The notes under the pieces: model-generated | Database searches by the model: none | Told to the model about the DNA's origin: nothing | What the model saw: only the letters and a program-made list of their open reading frames with translations | Position numbers and translations under genes: made by a program | Shown here: positions 9,307 to 18,106 of the stretch, piece by piece | Position numbering within the stretch: the stretch's first letter is position 1 | Layout of the letters: each line of letters begins with the position of its first letter | Assembly: GCA_002163115.1 (NCBI GenBank) | Contig: MAAI01000005.1 | Coordinates: 1 to 35,704, forward strand | Direction: 5' to 3' | Length of the DNA stretch: 35,704 nucleotides | DNA from: Methylophaga sp. 41_12_T18 | Lineage (GTDB): Bacteria; Pseudomonadota; Gammaproteobacteria; Nitrosococcales; Methylophagaceae

Positions 9307-9755
9307 TCGGCTTATTGCAACGAGTACTACAGGCTCGTGTTCATGTAGACGATAATCAAATTGCGCATATTAATCAGGGTTTATTAGTATTAATTGGCGT
9401 GGAGAAAGGCGATAGCAGACAACAAGCAGATCGCTTACTGTCACGCTTATTAGCTTATCGTGTCTTTAGTGATGACAATGACAAAATGAACCTATCTGTG
9501 CGAGATATCAATGGCGGTTTATTACTGGTTCCACAATTTACATTAGCAGCAAATACTCAAAAAGGTTTGCGTCCTAGCTTTACACCTGCAGCAGCTCCTG
9601 AGCTCGGTGAAGAATTATTCGATTACTTGCTTAATAATGCACAGCAGCAGCACGCCAAAGTTGCTAGCGGCCAATTTGGCGCTAATATGCAAGTATCATT
9701 GACCAATGATGGCCCGGTCACTTTTTGGCTACAAGTAACACCAGATACAATTTAA
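9303..9755 (+). CDS. dtd: D-aminoacyl-tRNA deacylase
   Basis: Homodimeric proofreading enzyme that hydrolyses D-aminoacyl-tRNAs (and Gly-tRNA-Ala), acting in trans on the ribosome supply. The 150-residue product has the MIGLLQRV start, [11 protein letters not shown], the active-site strand VPQFTLAA (about residues 76-83) and the cross-subunit [10 protein letters not shown] with its Gly-cisPro. The usual SQFTL motif reads PQFTL here. The replaced position precedes the catalytic Thr region and I believe such variants occur, but I cannot confirm it. It is translationally coupled to pip by an ATGA overlap. Confidence 0.94.
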   Translation: MIGLLQRVLQARVHVDDNQIAHINQGLLVLIGVEKGDSRQQADRLLSRLLAYRVFSDDNDKMNLSVRDINGGLLLVPQFTLAANTQKGLRPSFTPAAAPELGEELFDYLLNNAQQQHAKVASGQFGANMQVSLTNDGPVTFWLQVTPDTI

Positions 9756-9765
9756 GGTACCAACA

Positions 9766-10380
9766 ATGCGCAATTTTTTAATCGGTTTAATACTTTTTGT
9801 CGTCGGCATTGCAGCTTTAATGCTTATTCCATCCAAACAAGCAGCGGCTCCTATGCCTTGGGATGTCACTATCATGGCTGATGGGAATAGCCGTGTTTTT
9901 GATATTCACTTGGGCACAACAACATTTAAACAAGCTCAACAAGCATTCAATATCTACGCAAAAACAGCAATTTTTAGCCAAGAAAACCAAGCCGCCAGCG
10001 TTGAAGCTTACTTTGATAGCATTAACTTAGGCGGTTTATCAGCAAAGGTAGTGCTGAACTTAAGCGTTGCCGATGACGCCATTCCTGCTATGCAGGATCA
10101 TGCAACTGAAGCGAAACTCCAGCCTAGTGGTGCCCGTCGTTATATGTTGCATAGCGATGATCAAGCTCAGCTATTAGATGCTCCAATCAACACTATCACC
10201 TACATTCCATCGGTTAAATTAAATGAAGACATGCTTATAAATAGGTTTGGGGTAGCTGAGAAAGTAGAACAAGCCACTAATCAGCCCAATACTATTATTT
10301 GGCACTACCCAAAAATTGGCTTATCAATTCGCTTAAGCCCAGAAGATAAAACAGTTCTCGAATACAGCACTATCAATTAA
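9766..10380 (+). CDS. Conserved hypothetical membrane-anchored protein
   Basis: A 204-residue protein that I cannot assign to a named family. One N-terminal hydrophobic segment (about residues 4-21, FLIGLILFVVGIAALMLI) acts as an uncleaved anchor or signal. The rest is a soluble, presumably periplasmic domain with mixed alpha/beta character and no cysteines. A segment near 48-62 (HLGTTTFKQAQQAF) and the C-terminal IIWHYPKIGLSIRLSPEDK recall small periplasmic proteins that follow dtd in other Gammaproteobacteria. That memory is vague. It has an AAGG ribosome site and lies 10 bases after dtd, so it is probably the third gene of pip-dtd-orf. Its stop is 5 bases from the stop of the convergent GGDEF-EAL gene. 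Confidence 0.85.
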   Translation: MRNFLIGLILFVVGIAALMLIPSKQAAAPMPWDVTIMADGNSRVFDIHLGTTTFKQAQQAFNIYAKTAIFSQENQAASVEAYFDSINLGGLSAKVVLNLSVADDAIPAMQDHATEAKLQPSGARRYMLHSDDQAQLLDAPINTITYIPSVKLNEDMLINRFGVAEKVEQATNQPNTIIWHYPKIGLSIRLSPEDKTVLEYSTIN

Positions 10381-10385
10381 AGGAT

Positions 10386-13300
10386 TTAAACGTCTATTTC
10401 TGCTGTATTGATATATTCAATTAACTCTTCTAAACATACAGGCTTACTGAAGTAATAACCTTGTACCCGTTGACAACCATGCTCTTGTAAAAATGCTAGT
10501 TGCGCAGAAGTCTCTACACCTTCAGCAACCACATCCAGTTGCAGTCGCTTAGACATAGCCAGAATAGCATCAACTATAGCGGCATCATCGGCATCTTCAG
10601 TCACATCGTTAACAAATGAACGATCAATTTTTAACACATCCAGTGGGAATTGTTTTAGATACGATAACGACGAATAACCGGTACCAAAGTCATCAATTGC
10701 TAAAGTAATGCCTAATTCAGATAGCTCTCGTAAACTAGTTATTGCTAAACCACTATCTTCCATCAAAATGCTTTCAGTAATCTCTAGCTCTAAATTACTT
10801 GCTGGCATCCCTAGATCAATTAATAACTGCCTTACAAATGAGGGCAATTGCCCTCCTCTAAATTGACGACCAGATAAATTTACCGCCATTAAAAAGTTTT
10901 CATCTACCAGATCTTTTATCTGCAAATAGGCTTGGCAAGCTCGTTTTAATACTTGCTCACCGACAGTACCAATCAAGCCTGTATCTTCCAGAATAGGAAT
11001 AAATTGTACCGGCGAAACCTGACCCCAAGGTTCACTATGCCAGCGTAACAAGGCTTCAGCACCAATGATCTTACCTGTTTTCAATTCAATTTGAGGTTGA
11101 AAATGTAGGACAAACTCATCATTTTCTACCGCTCTACGTAAGCTAGTTTCCATAGCCAAGCGCTTATCAGCTTGCGCATTCATCTCGGCAGAATAGAACT
11201 GAAAATTATTCCGGCCATGTTTTTTAGCGTGATACATCGCAGCATCAGCATTTCGTAACAAAATATCTACATCGCGACCATCAGATGGATAAAGGCTAAT
11301 GCCAATGCTTGGACTAATATTGACTTCAGTGGTATCTAATAAATAGGATTGAGAGATTGCCGCTAAGATTTTCTCAGCAACCTTAGCTACATATTTTGCT
11401 GAGCGCACTTCTTCTAAAATCACCGTAAACTCATCACCGCCTAATCGTGCAACGGTATCCCCCTCACGTACACATGACTTCAGTCTATTAGCGACTTCGC
11501 ATAATAAAATATCACCCGCTTTATGACCCAGTGAGTCGTTAATGTTTTTAAAATGATCTAAATCGAGGAAAAAAACAGCTAATGTCCCTGAACTCCGCTG
11601 AATTTTATGTAAGGCATGCTCTAAACGATCGTTAAATACAGTACGATTCGGCAAGCCAGTCAAACTATCGAAATTAGCTAATTTTCTTAACCGAATCTCA
11701 CTTTCTCGTTGGCTGGTGACATCTTCAAATAACCAGATTGTGCCATCCTGAGGATGAGTAGGATCAATCGCTTTAGTTGATAACGCACACCAAAACGTTT
11801 CACCATTTTGACGAACTAGCTCCACCTGTCCTTCAAAGTTCTCACCTTGCTCAAGGACTGAATAAGCTTGTTCTCGTAATTGATTATATGCTTCATCTGA
11901 AGGATATAAACAGCGCGTGCTTTGACCAGCTATTTCTTCCCGGTTACATGCAAACAGCTCTTCAAATTTATGATTAACACGTTGTAAATTTCTATTTTTA
12001 ATAAAGGCAATGCCCACCATCGCATTTTCTAGAATCGTATCTAATTCAGAACTGGCTGTTTTTAGCTGTTCTTCAGCCTGTTTCAATGCGGTAATGTCAG
12101 AAATCACACATACCCAAAAATCTTTTTCCAAACTCGATACTAAGCTAACGGATAAGCCCATCGAAAAAGCTTTGCCGTCTAGTCCTATACCATCAAATTC
12201 TTGTTCCTGACCTGAAATTTGTGTACTTACAATATCATCCAGATACAAAACATCTTGTTCTGAAGCAAAAAACTGGACAATATTTAAGCCTAGTAAGGAA
12301 TGATCAGAAGCACTAAGCACCCGATCAGCAGCCGGATTGGTCGATTCAATAATACCGGATGGAGATAAAGTTAATATCGCTTCAGGTACATCATTTAAGA
12401 TAGCACTGATATATCGTTCACGGAGCTCAAGAGAATCCTTGGCATCAGCCAAATCATCAATCAAATTCTGAGTATTAGCAGCAAATACATTAAAATCATT
12501 GGCTAATATCGAAAATTCACTTTTACCTAAAATTACTCGCAACCTAGTATCGAATTTTTCTAAAGACAGTGCATGCATAGCACTTCTTAATTCTTCTAAT
12601 GGCCCATTAATCCTTGCCGAAATGGACATAACAAACCACACCATACCCAGCGTAATCAATGTACTTAGCAACATTATTAACCAATGTGTATTCGATAACA
12701 TCGTCGATGTTTTACTAACGATATTCAAGCTTTGAAAACTAACTAATCTAGATAATTTATCTAACGACTCCATCATTAATGTTAGCGTGAACAGTGATTG
12801 CTGCTGCTCAAGATGTAACTTTATGGTATTTTTTAACTGCAGCGATCGAATATTATAAATAGATGCATTGATGCCAAGCACTAAGCTCATCAACTTATCA
12901 ATATCATTTGTAAGTAATACCGTCAGCGGTAATATTTCCTGCTCATCAGCAAGCAGCTGTTGTAACTGTTCAAGAATAGAATTTAAACTCGCTTCTTGTT
13001 GACGAATATTATTCTCTCGCAGACTTAAAAGTACATCAGCATCTGTTGCCCGCATCAACTTTTGAGTTAACTGACTTATATTCAACACATTCAGTCGAAC
13101 TTGTTGACTCAGATTTTGAATAACATCATGCCGATTAAACATTGGTACAGCAAAGACTTCAGCCTGATTTGTTGGTTCGGCGCTGTTTTGTAACTGGCGC
13201 AGATTACGCTTGTAACGACTTAACTTAAGATTAATCCTGCCTACAATCGCTTCAATATTATTTTGAACTCGTTGCTCAATCAGATCAATTTCGGCTGCTT

Positions 13301-13757
13301 GTTGCTTGGCAAGCACATCGAGTTGATGACGCTTTTCAATCGTTTTAAAAAGTTGATTATCTATCGCCAAAAACTGTTGATAAGACTGTTGTAATTCAGC
13401 CGAAATTACTTTGCCTTTATCCAGTTTAGACACTACAGTCTCTAGATTCTGCCAATGCTTTTCAAATTGTTCTTCTAACTGAGAGCGGGGCAATAAATCA
13501 GCGACCTCATCGAGTGAGCGAGAAGTAATTAATTGTTGTTGACGGGTTACAAACTGTGCTGAAGTAACACTCAATTGACGACTGGCACTTTCTAATGGCA
13601 ATACACTATTAATTAAGCTTTGTTGAGTTGCAAAGAAGAAATTATTAGTATAAAACGCCACAAGAGCAATAACAGCAATCGTAACTAGGGTCGCTAACGA
13701 CCAGAGATGAAGTAAGCCTTTAATGCTCCAACTTTTAAAAAAACCTGTACCAATCAC
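10386..13757 (-). CDS. Membrane-bound PAS-PAS-GGDEF-EAL cyclic di-GMP signalling protein
   Basis: A 1123-residue dual-domain c-di-GMP enzyme. Order: TM1 (about 15-37), a 315-residue Gln/Leu-rich, probably all-helical periplasmic domain, TM2 (about 357-379), a HAMP-like linker (380-430), PAS1 (about 447-555), PAS2 with PAC (about 568-685), GGDEF (about 690-855) and EAL (about 865-1115). The cyclase motif GGDEF (773-777) is intact with an RxxD inhibitory site (REGD, 764-767). The phosphodiesterase side keeps EALLRW (901-906), NLSGRQ, ITES and DDFGTGYSS, so both activities look possible. The start is a GTG with AGGC 7 bases upstream, one base after the stop of the periplasmic binding-protein gene. 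It ends the cco maturation transcript. The pairing suggests the binding protein delivers the signal to the periplasmic domain. Confidence 0.93.
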   Translation of the reverse strand: MIGTGFFKSWSIKGLLHLWSLATLVTIAVIALVAFYTNNFFFATQQSLINSVLPLESASRQLSVTSAQFVTRQQQLITSRSLDEVADLLPRSQLEEQFEKHWQNLETVVSKLDKGKVISAELQQSYQQFLAIDNQLFKTIEKRHQLDVLAKQQAAEIDLIEQRVQNNIEAIVGRINLKLSRYKRNLRQLQNSAEPTNQAEVFAVPMFNRHDVIQNLSQQVRLNVLNISQLTQKLMRATDADVLLSLRENNIRQQEASLNSILEQLQQLLADEQEILPLTVLLTNDIDKLMSLVLGINASIYNIRSLQLKNTIKLHLEQQQSLFTLTLMMESLDKLSRLVSFQSLNIVSKTSTMLSNTHWLIMLLSTLITLGMVWFVMSISARINGPLEELRSAMHALSLEKFDTRLRVILGKSEFSILANDFNVFAANTQNLIDDLADAKDSLELRERYISAILNDVPEAILTLSPSGIIESTNPAADRVLSASDHSLLGLNIVQFFASEQDVLYLDDIVSTQISGQEQEFDGIGLDGKAFSMGLSVSLVSSLEKDFWVCVISDITALKQAEEQLKTASSELDTILENAMVGIAFIKNRNLQRVNHKFEELFACNREEIAGQSTRCLYPSDEAYNQLREQAYSVLEQGENFEGQVELVRQNGETFWCALSTKAIDPTHPQDGTIWLFEDVTSQRESEIRLRKLANFDSLTGLPNRTVFNDRLEHALHKIQRSSGTLAVFFLDLDHFKNINDSLGHKAGDILLCEVANRLKSCVREGDTVARLGGDEFTVILEEVRSAKYVAKVAEKILAAISQSYLLDTTEVNISPSIGISLYPSDGRDVDILLRNADAAMYHAKKHGRNNFQFYSAEMNAQADKRLAMETSLRRAVENDEFVLHFQPQIELKTGKIIGAEALLRWHSEPWGQVSPVQFIPILEDTGLIGTVGEQVLKRACQAYLQIKDLVDENFLMAVNLSGRQFRGGQLPSFVRQLLIDLGMPASNLELEITESILMEDSGLAITSLRELSELGITLAIDDFGTGYSSLSYLKQFPLDVLKIDRSFVNDVTEDADDAAIVDAILAMSKRLQLDVVAEGVETSAQLAFLQEHGCQRVQGYYFSKPVCLEELIEYINTAEIDV

Positions 13758-13758
13758 A

Positions 13759-14946
13759 TTAATGCCTATTCATCCATGAAAGTTCATCCCAACTAAACGC
13801 ATCAAATCGTCCAGATTTTAAAACGCTGGGCCAAAGCTTATTTGTCGCTTGATGATCGTGCTGATTTAATTCAACATTTACCCCCAAGCCAATATTAAAA
13901 TCCGTTAACGTCTCTAAGCCATCAATAATACTTTCTCGTGTAATCTCGCCATTAATACTTAATAAACCTTGATGAAATATTTTGGCAATAATAAAGCCTT
14001 CTAATGAAACAACATTAGGTTTTAAGAATTCATCATATTGCACGAGGGCGTTGATATATTCTTTTACTACTGGCACGTCAGAGTTTAAATGTGGAACAAC
14101 TTGGATGACGATCACGTTTTCAACATTAGTACCGAGTGCTTTTTTTAAAGAGTGACTGCCCACAAAAGACAGGTTTAAAAAAACTACATTGGGCATATCC
14201 CGCCTGAGTAATTTAATAAATTTCGCCGAGGCTTCGTAGCCTGCCGCCATGATAATTGCCTTAGGCTCGATAGTCGCATCCAGTATGGTGGCTACAGCAC
14301 CTTCGACATTGGTACTATTGCGGCTATAACGTCCGTGTGCAAGTTGATCTATATTTTTAAAGCCGTGAGCAACAAGCGCTTGTTTAGCACCAGCAAACCC
14401 AGCATCGCCATAACTATCTCGTTGGGTGAAAAATGCAATTTGATTAGCCTGCACCCCAGTTTGTAACAAACCCTCAACCATCTCAACAGTCTCCTGTTTA
14501 TAACTAGGTCGATAGTTGATCACATAGCGAGATGGTGGTTCAGTTCTAAGGACATCACCACCAGAAAAAGCACCAAATAATAAGGTCTTTTTCTCATTGG
14601 CAATCGGCACAGTAACGACAGCAGTCGGTGTGCCTACATTACCAATAATAGCTAAGACATGGTCATCATCAATTAAGCTACGCATATTCGCCGCTGCATT
14701 AGCGGGTTCGTAACCATCATCTTTAACAATGAGCTGCAAACGTCGTCCATTCACGCCACCCTGCTTATTAACAGAGTCAAAATAACTGACAATTCCTCTT
14801 TGCATTTCATTTCCCAATGCCGAGGAATCACCTGTCAGCGCTGCTGTCATGCCTAGCACAATATTATCTTTGGCCAGACTCACCGCCGATAACATTAACA
14901 AACTAGCAGCAATTAGAAATTTAGTCACGTTGATCATTTTTATCAT
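13759..14946 (-). CDS. Periplasmic binding protein, Leu/Ile/Val (LivK) type, without transporter partners
   Basis: Type I periplasmic binding protein (Peripla_BP_6), about 395 residues. A signal peptide (MIKMINVTKFLIAASLLMLS..., cleavage near VSLA|KDN) leads into IVLGMTAALTGDSSALGNEM, the usual LivK/UrtA start. KQGGVNGRRLQL and IIGNVGTPTAV follow. There is no lipobox Cys, so it is soluble in the periplasm. Three in-frame ATGs exist (14976, 14946, 14937). The one at 14946 has AGAG 7 bases upstream and gives a good signal peptide. The gene overlaps ccoS by 26 bases and is 1 base from the GGDEF-EAL gene. No permease or ATPase gene is present in the window, so a sensing rather than transport role is likely. 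The ligand is unknown. Confidence 0.9.
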   Translation of the reverse strand: MIKMINVTKFLIAASLLMLSAVSLAKDNIVLGMTAALTGDSSALGNEMQRGIVSYFDSVNKQGGVNGRRLQLIVKDDGYEPANAAANMRSLIDDDHVLAIIGNVGTPTAVVTVPIANEKKTLLFGAFSGGDVLRTEPPSRYVINYRPSYKQETVEMVEGLLQTGVQANQIAFFTQRDSYGDAGFAGAKQALVAHGFKNIDQLAHGRYSRNSTNVEGAVATILDATIEPKAIIMAAGYEASAKFIKLLRRDMPNVVFLNLSFVGSHSLKKALGTNVENVIVIQVVPHLNSDVPVVKEYINALVQYDEFLKPNVVSLEGFIIAKIFHQGLLSINGEITRESIIDGLETLTDFNIGLGVNVELNQHDHQATNKLWPSVLKSGRFDAFSWDELSWMNRH

Positions 14947-15106
14947 TTGTTGGCTCTGCAACTGCTGGCTCTTCATCCATTAATATTCTATTCGCAGCAC
15001 CATCCATGTCATCATACTGGCCGCTACGTACTGCCCAAAAGAATACTCCAACACCAACAATGCCTAACAACAACATTCCTGGTAAAAGTCCGTATATAAC
15101 TTCCAC
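14921..15106 (-). CDS. ccoS: cbb3 oxidase maturation protein CcoS
   Basis: Small single-pass membrane protein needed for cofactor insertion (haem/CuB) into cbb3 oxidase. The 61-residue product has one TM helix (about residues 5-26) and the family hallmark FFWAVRSGQYDDMDGAANRILMD. It starts with GTG, with AGAGGT 7 bases upstream, 3 bases after the ccoI stop. It overlaps the following binding-protein gene by 26 bases, which indicates coupled translation. Confidence 0.95.
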   Translation of the reverse strand: MEVIYGLLPGMLLLGIVGVGVFFWAVRSGQYDDMDGAANRILMDEEPAVAEPTNDKNDQRD

Positions 15107-15109
15107 AAC

Positions 15110-17548
15110 TTACCTCTCAAAAAGTCGCCTTATTCTAGCGGCATTAGCAATAACTAATAATGAACTTATAGGCATCGTTAAAGCAGCTACAATCGGACTA
15201 ACTAAGGCCATCATCGCTAATGGCACCATAATGATGTTATAAGATATTGATAATACAATATTCTGCTTAATCGTGCGTAAGGTTTTACTGGCCAGAATTC
15301 TTGCTTCCAGTACTTTATTCAACTCATTATGCGAGAGCACAATATCGGCACTTTCTATCGATACATCGGTTCCAGATGCTAAGGCAATCCCAATATTAGC
15401 CTGAATTAATGCAGGTGCATCATTAACACCATCCCCGACCATCGCCACAATATCACCTTGTGATTGTAGAGCCTTAACTACATTCACTTTATCCTTCGGC
15501 AAAACTTCTGCATGGCGATTTATTTCACCTAAATCTGCGGTCACCGCATGAACCACTGCAGTTCTATCACCACTCAATACTGTAATGGTTATTCCTTGTT
15601 GCTGTAATGCTTTAATCATTGACTTCACTTCTGGTCGAAGTTCATCAAGCAAGCCTAATAGGCCAGCCAAGCGGCCATTTACAGCTACAAATATGCATGC
15701 TACGCCTTGTTGCTCTATCTCAGCAATTTCAGAATGCCAGTTATGGATCCCACTAACTTCAAGTTTATTCATCCAAGTCAAGGTGCCAAGTTGCACCTGT
15801 TTATCACTTAAGTTTGCTTGTACTCCTTCCCCCGGAAACGACATAAACTCTAACAATGGCGATAACATCAAGTCACGCTCGTCAGCTTGCTGACAAATTG
15901 CTCTAGCAATACTATGCTCTGAATGTTGCTCAACAGAAGCGGCTAGTTGGAGTAGTTCATCATCGGACAATCCCGCGACTGTTTTACTGCTCACCAAACG
16001 TAAGTTGCCATCAGTCAATGTGCCGGTTTTATCAAAAACAATATGACTTACCTGTGATAACGACTCTAGTGCCGCTCCTTGCTTAATCAATATACCTCGA
16101 CTTGAACCCACACCAGTCGCCACAGCAACAGACATAGGTGTCGCTAAACCAAAGGCACATGGACAGGTAATAATTAACACTGATGTAGCGGCTAATAATG
16201 CTATTTCAAAGTCAGTTTGATACCAATACACAAATGTTAACGTAGCCAAACTTAATGTAATCAACACGAACCAAGGTACAACACGATCCGCTAGCGACTG
16301 AATTGGCGCCTTAGATGTTTGTGCATCCTCCATTAACGTCACAATCTTTGCTAACGCCGTATTGCGTAATACCTGCTCCGCCTGGACGGTTATAGCACCT
16401 TCACCATTAATACTGCCTGCAACCACGTTATCGCCAGCTACTTTTGCTACTGCAATAGACTCGCCAGTTAGCATTGACTCATCAACTGCAGTATTGCCAT
16501 CCAAGATGCTGCCATCGACAGGTATTTTCTCACCGGGTTTAATTAATACCTGGTCGCCTATCTTAACTAAACGAACCGGCACAATTTTAGGATTCTTATT
16601 TATAATCACCGTCGCTAACTTAGGCTGTAATTCTAATAACCGACGCGTTGCAGATAATGCCTCACGTTTAGAAATAGCCTCGAGATATCGCCCGACTAGA
16701 ATCACAAATAAAAAATTAACCACTGTATCGAAGTAAACATCGCCAGTCTGTGAACTAGTACTGGTTATATATACGGAATAACAATAAGTCGCAGTTGCGC
16801 CGATAGCAATAGGTAAATCCATCGTCAGATAGCGACGTCGCAAACCAATCACTGCATTACGAAGAAAGGGATAACCGGCATAGAGCAACGTTGGCGTAGC
16901 AATCATGCAACCGATCCATTGAAACCAGTTTCTAAACTCACCCTGATCTGCTCCGGCATAGAGCGCAATAGAAATCCACATTAAATTCATCGCAGCAAAA
17001 CCAGCAAATGCCATACGATAAAGAAGACCGCGATGTCGTTTTGCTAACGCATCTTCGGCGGTATCGGGATCAAATGGAACACCGATATAACCGATCATTG
17101 CTAAGGCTCGTAATAACGTTGATAAGTTAGTGGCGGTATTATTCCAACGCAACCGTAACCGTTTAGCTGTTAAGTTAACTTCTGCAGAGACAATGCCACT
17201 TTGTTTGGCCAAAGAATGTTCAATTAACCAAACACAAGCAGCACAATGAATACCTTCAACTAGGAGATGTATTGTTCGTTCTTCAGCCAAGCTATCAACA
17301 TAATCGACTTGAATTTCATCCGAGTCGTAAGACGACAGTTCATCGCTCGGAGTAACAGGTGGTGTTGACGTTTCACCTTCCGGCATTTTTTGATAAAAAG
17401 ACTGTAAACCTGAATTGTAAATAGTTTGGCAGACTGTCTGGCAGCCAAAACAGCAAAACTCACGCTCCAACCCTCCTACCAAATGAGTAAACAGTCCTAG
17501 CTTTTCAACCGGTAAGGCACAGTGATAACAATTTGCAGACAAGGTCAT
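15110..17548 (-). CDS. ccoI: Copper-translocating P1B-type ATPase CcoI (FixI)
   Basis: Cytoplasmic-membrane copper exporter of the CtpA/FixI type that supplies copper for cbb3 oxidase assembly. The 812-residue product has a Cys-rich N-terminal segment (CYHC at 7-10, CCFGC at 32-36) and an HMA domain with GIHCAAC (Cys102/Cys105). Membrane helices start near 175. It also has the actuator TGES (361-364), the ion-path motif CPC (462-464), the phosphorylation site DKTGTLT (506-512, Asp506) and VGDGVNDAPAL. The extra N-terminal CxxC/CCxxC part is typical of FixI/CcoI rather than CopA. Gap to ccoH is 45 bases, to ccoS 3 bases. Confidence 0.96.
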   Translation of the reverse strand: MTLSANCYHCALPVEKLGLFTHLVGGLEREFCCFGCQTVCQTIYNSGLQSFYQKMPEGETSTPPVTPSDELSSYDSDEIQVDYVDSLAEERTIHLLVEGIHCAACVWLIEHSLAKQSGIVSAEVNLTAKRLRLRWNNTATNLSTLLRALAMIGYIGVPFDPDTAEDALAKRHRGLLYRMAFAGFAAMNLMWISIALYAGADQGEFRNWFQWIGCMIATPTLLYAGYPFLRNAVIGLRRRYLTMDLPIAIGATATYCYSVYITSTSSQTGDVYFDTVVNFLFVILVGRYLEAISKREALSATRRLLELQPKLATVIINKNPKIVPVRLVKIGDQVLIKPGEKIPVDGSILDGNTAVDESMLTGESIAVAKVAGDNVVAGSINGEGAITVQAEQVLRNTALAKIVTLMEDAQTSKAPIQSLADRVVPWFVLITLSLATLTFVYWYQTDFEIALLAATSVLIITCPCAFGLATPMSVAVATGVGSSRGILIKQGAALESLSQVSHIVFDKTGTLTDGNLRLVSSKTVAGLSDDELLQLAASVEQHSEHSIARAICQQADERDLMLSPLLEFMSFPGEGVQANLSDKQVQLGTLTWMNKLEVSGIHNWHSEIAEIEQQGVACIFVAVNGRLAGLLGLLDELRPEVKSMIKALQQQGITITVLSGDRTAVVHAVTADLGEINRHAEVLPKDKVNVVKALQSQGDIVAMVGDGVNDAPALIQANIGIALASGTDVSIESADIVLSHNELNKVLEARILASKTLRTIKQNIVLSISYNIIMVPLAMMALVSPIVAALTMPISSLLVIANAARIRRLFER

Positions 17549-17593
17549 CTACTTTTAAGTTTATTCAGAATAATGACCACTTCTGACTGACTA

Positions 17594-18097
17594 TTAAGGC
17601 AAGATCGTAATACGTTTAGTAGTCAAAAACTCCTGCTCTCCGACTTTTGCCTCAACGATTAAATCCCATATACCAGGTAAGTTAAAACTAATATCGCTGC
17701 TGTATAAGCCTACTTGTTGCTTTTGCATTTCTGCTGAAAAATCAGCACGCGCATCTGATGGTCGATAAGCATGCAGAGTAACCGAGTCAAGATTAAGACC
17801 AACAGAATTTTTCCCTTGCAGCAAAATTTCATAGGTTTGCACTTGATTAACACGTGTTCGAGTAGGCGTCATTATTAGACCAGTCCAGCCCATGGCTTTT
17901 TCTTTCTCAATGCGCTTTTGTGTCTGCTCATATACTTCGCCACGCTCATAAAAATCTTCAACCACTAAATTGGGTGGTGATGTAAATGCTAAATAAATAA
18001 ATACAGCGTTTGCCGATAAGAAAGTAAACAAAAACAGTAAAAGACCTAATACCCAAGGATTTTTTAATGCTTCACTATTTTTTTGAGAAATATTCAT
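17594..18097 (-). CDS. ccoH: cbb3 oxidase assembly protein CcoH (FixH family)
   Basis: Membrane protein required for stable cbb3 oxidase assembly, thought to work with CcoI in copper delivery. The 167-residue product has the FixH layout: NPWVLGLLLFLFTFLSANAV (TM helix, about residues 13-38), then a PPNLVVEDFYERGEVYEQ segment and a periplasmic Ig-like domain ending in PGIWDLIVEA. An AGG ribosome site is present. It is 9 bases after ccoG and 45 bases before ccoI. Confidence 0.92.
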   Translation of the reverse strand: MNISQKNSEALKNPWVLGLLLFLFTFLSANAVFIYLAFTSPPNLVVEDFYERGEVYEQTQKRIEKEKAMGWTGLIMTPTRTRVNQVQTYEILLQGKNSVGLNLDSVTLHAYRPSDARADFSAEMQKQQVGLYSSDISFNLPGIWDLIVEAKVGEQEFLTTKRITILP

Positions 18098-18106
18098 ATA
18101 TACAAC

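Noticed and set aside
16362-16736. 124-codon frame antisense to ccoI
   Set aside because: Shadow of the P-type ATPase actuator region; composition is not protein-like and no start signal is present.
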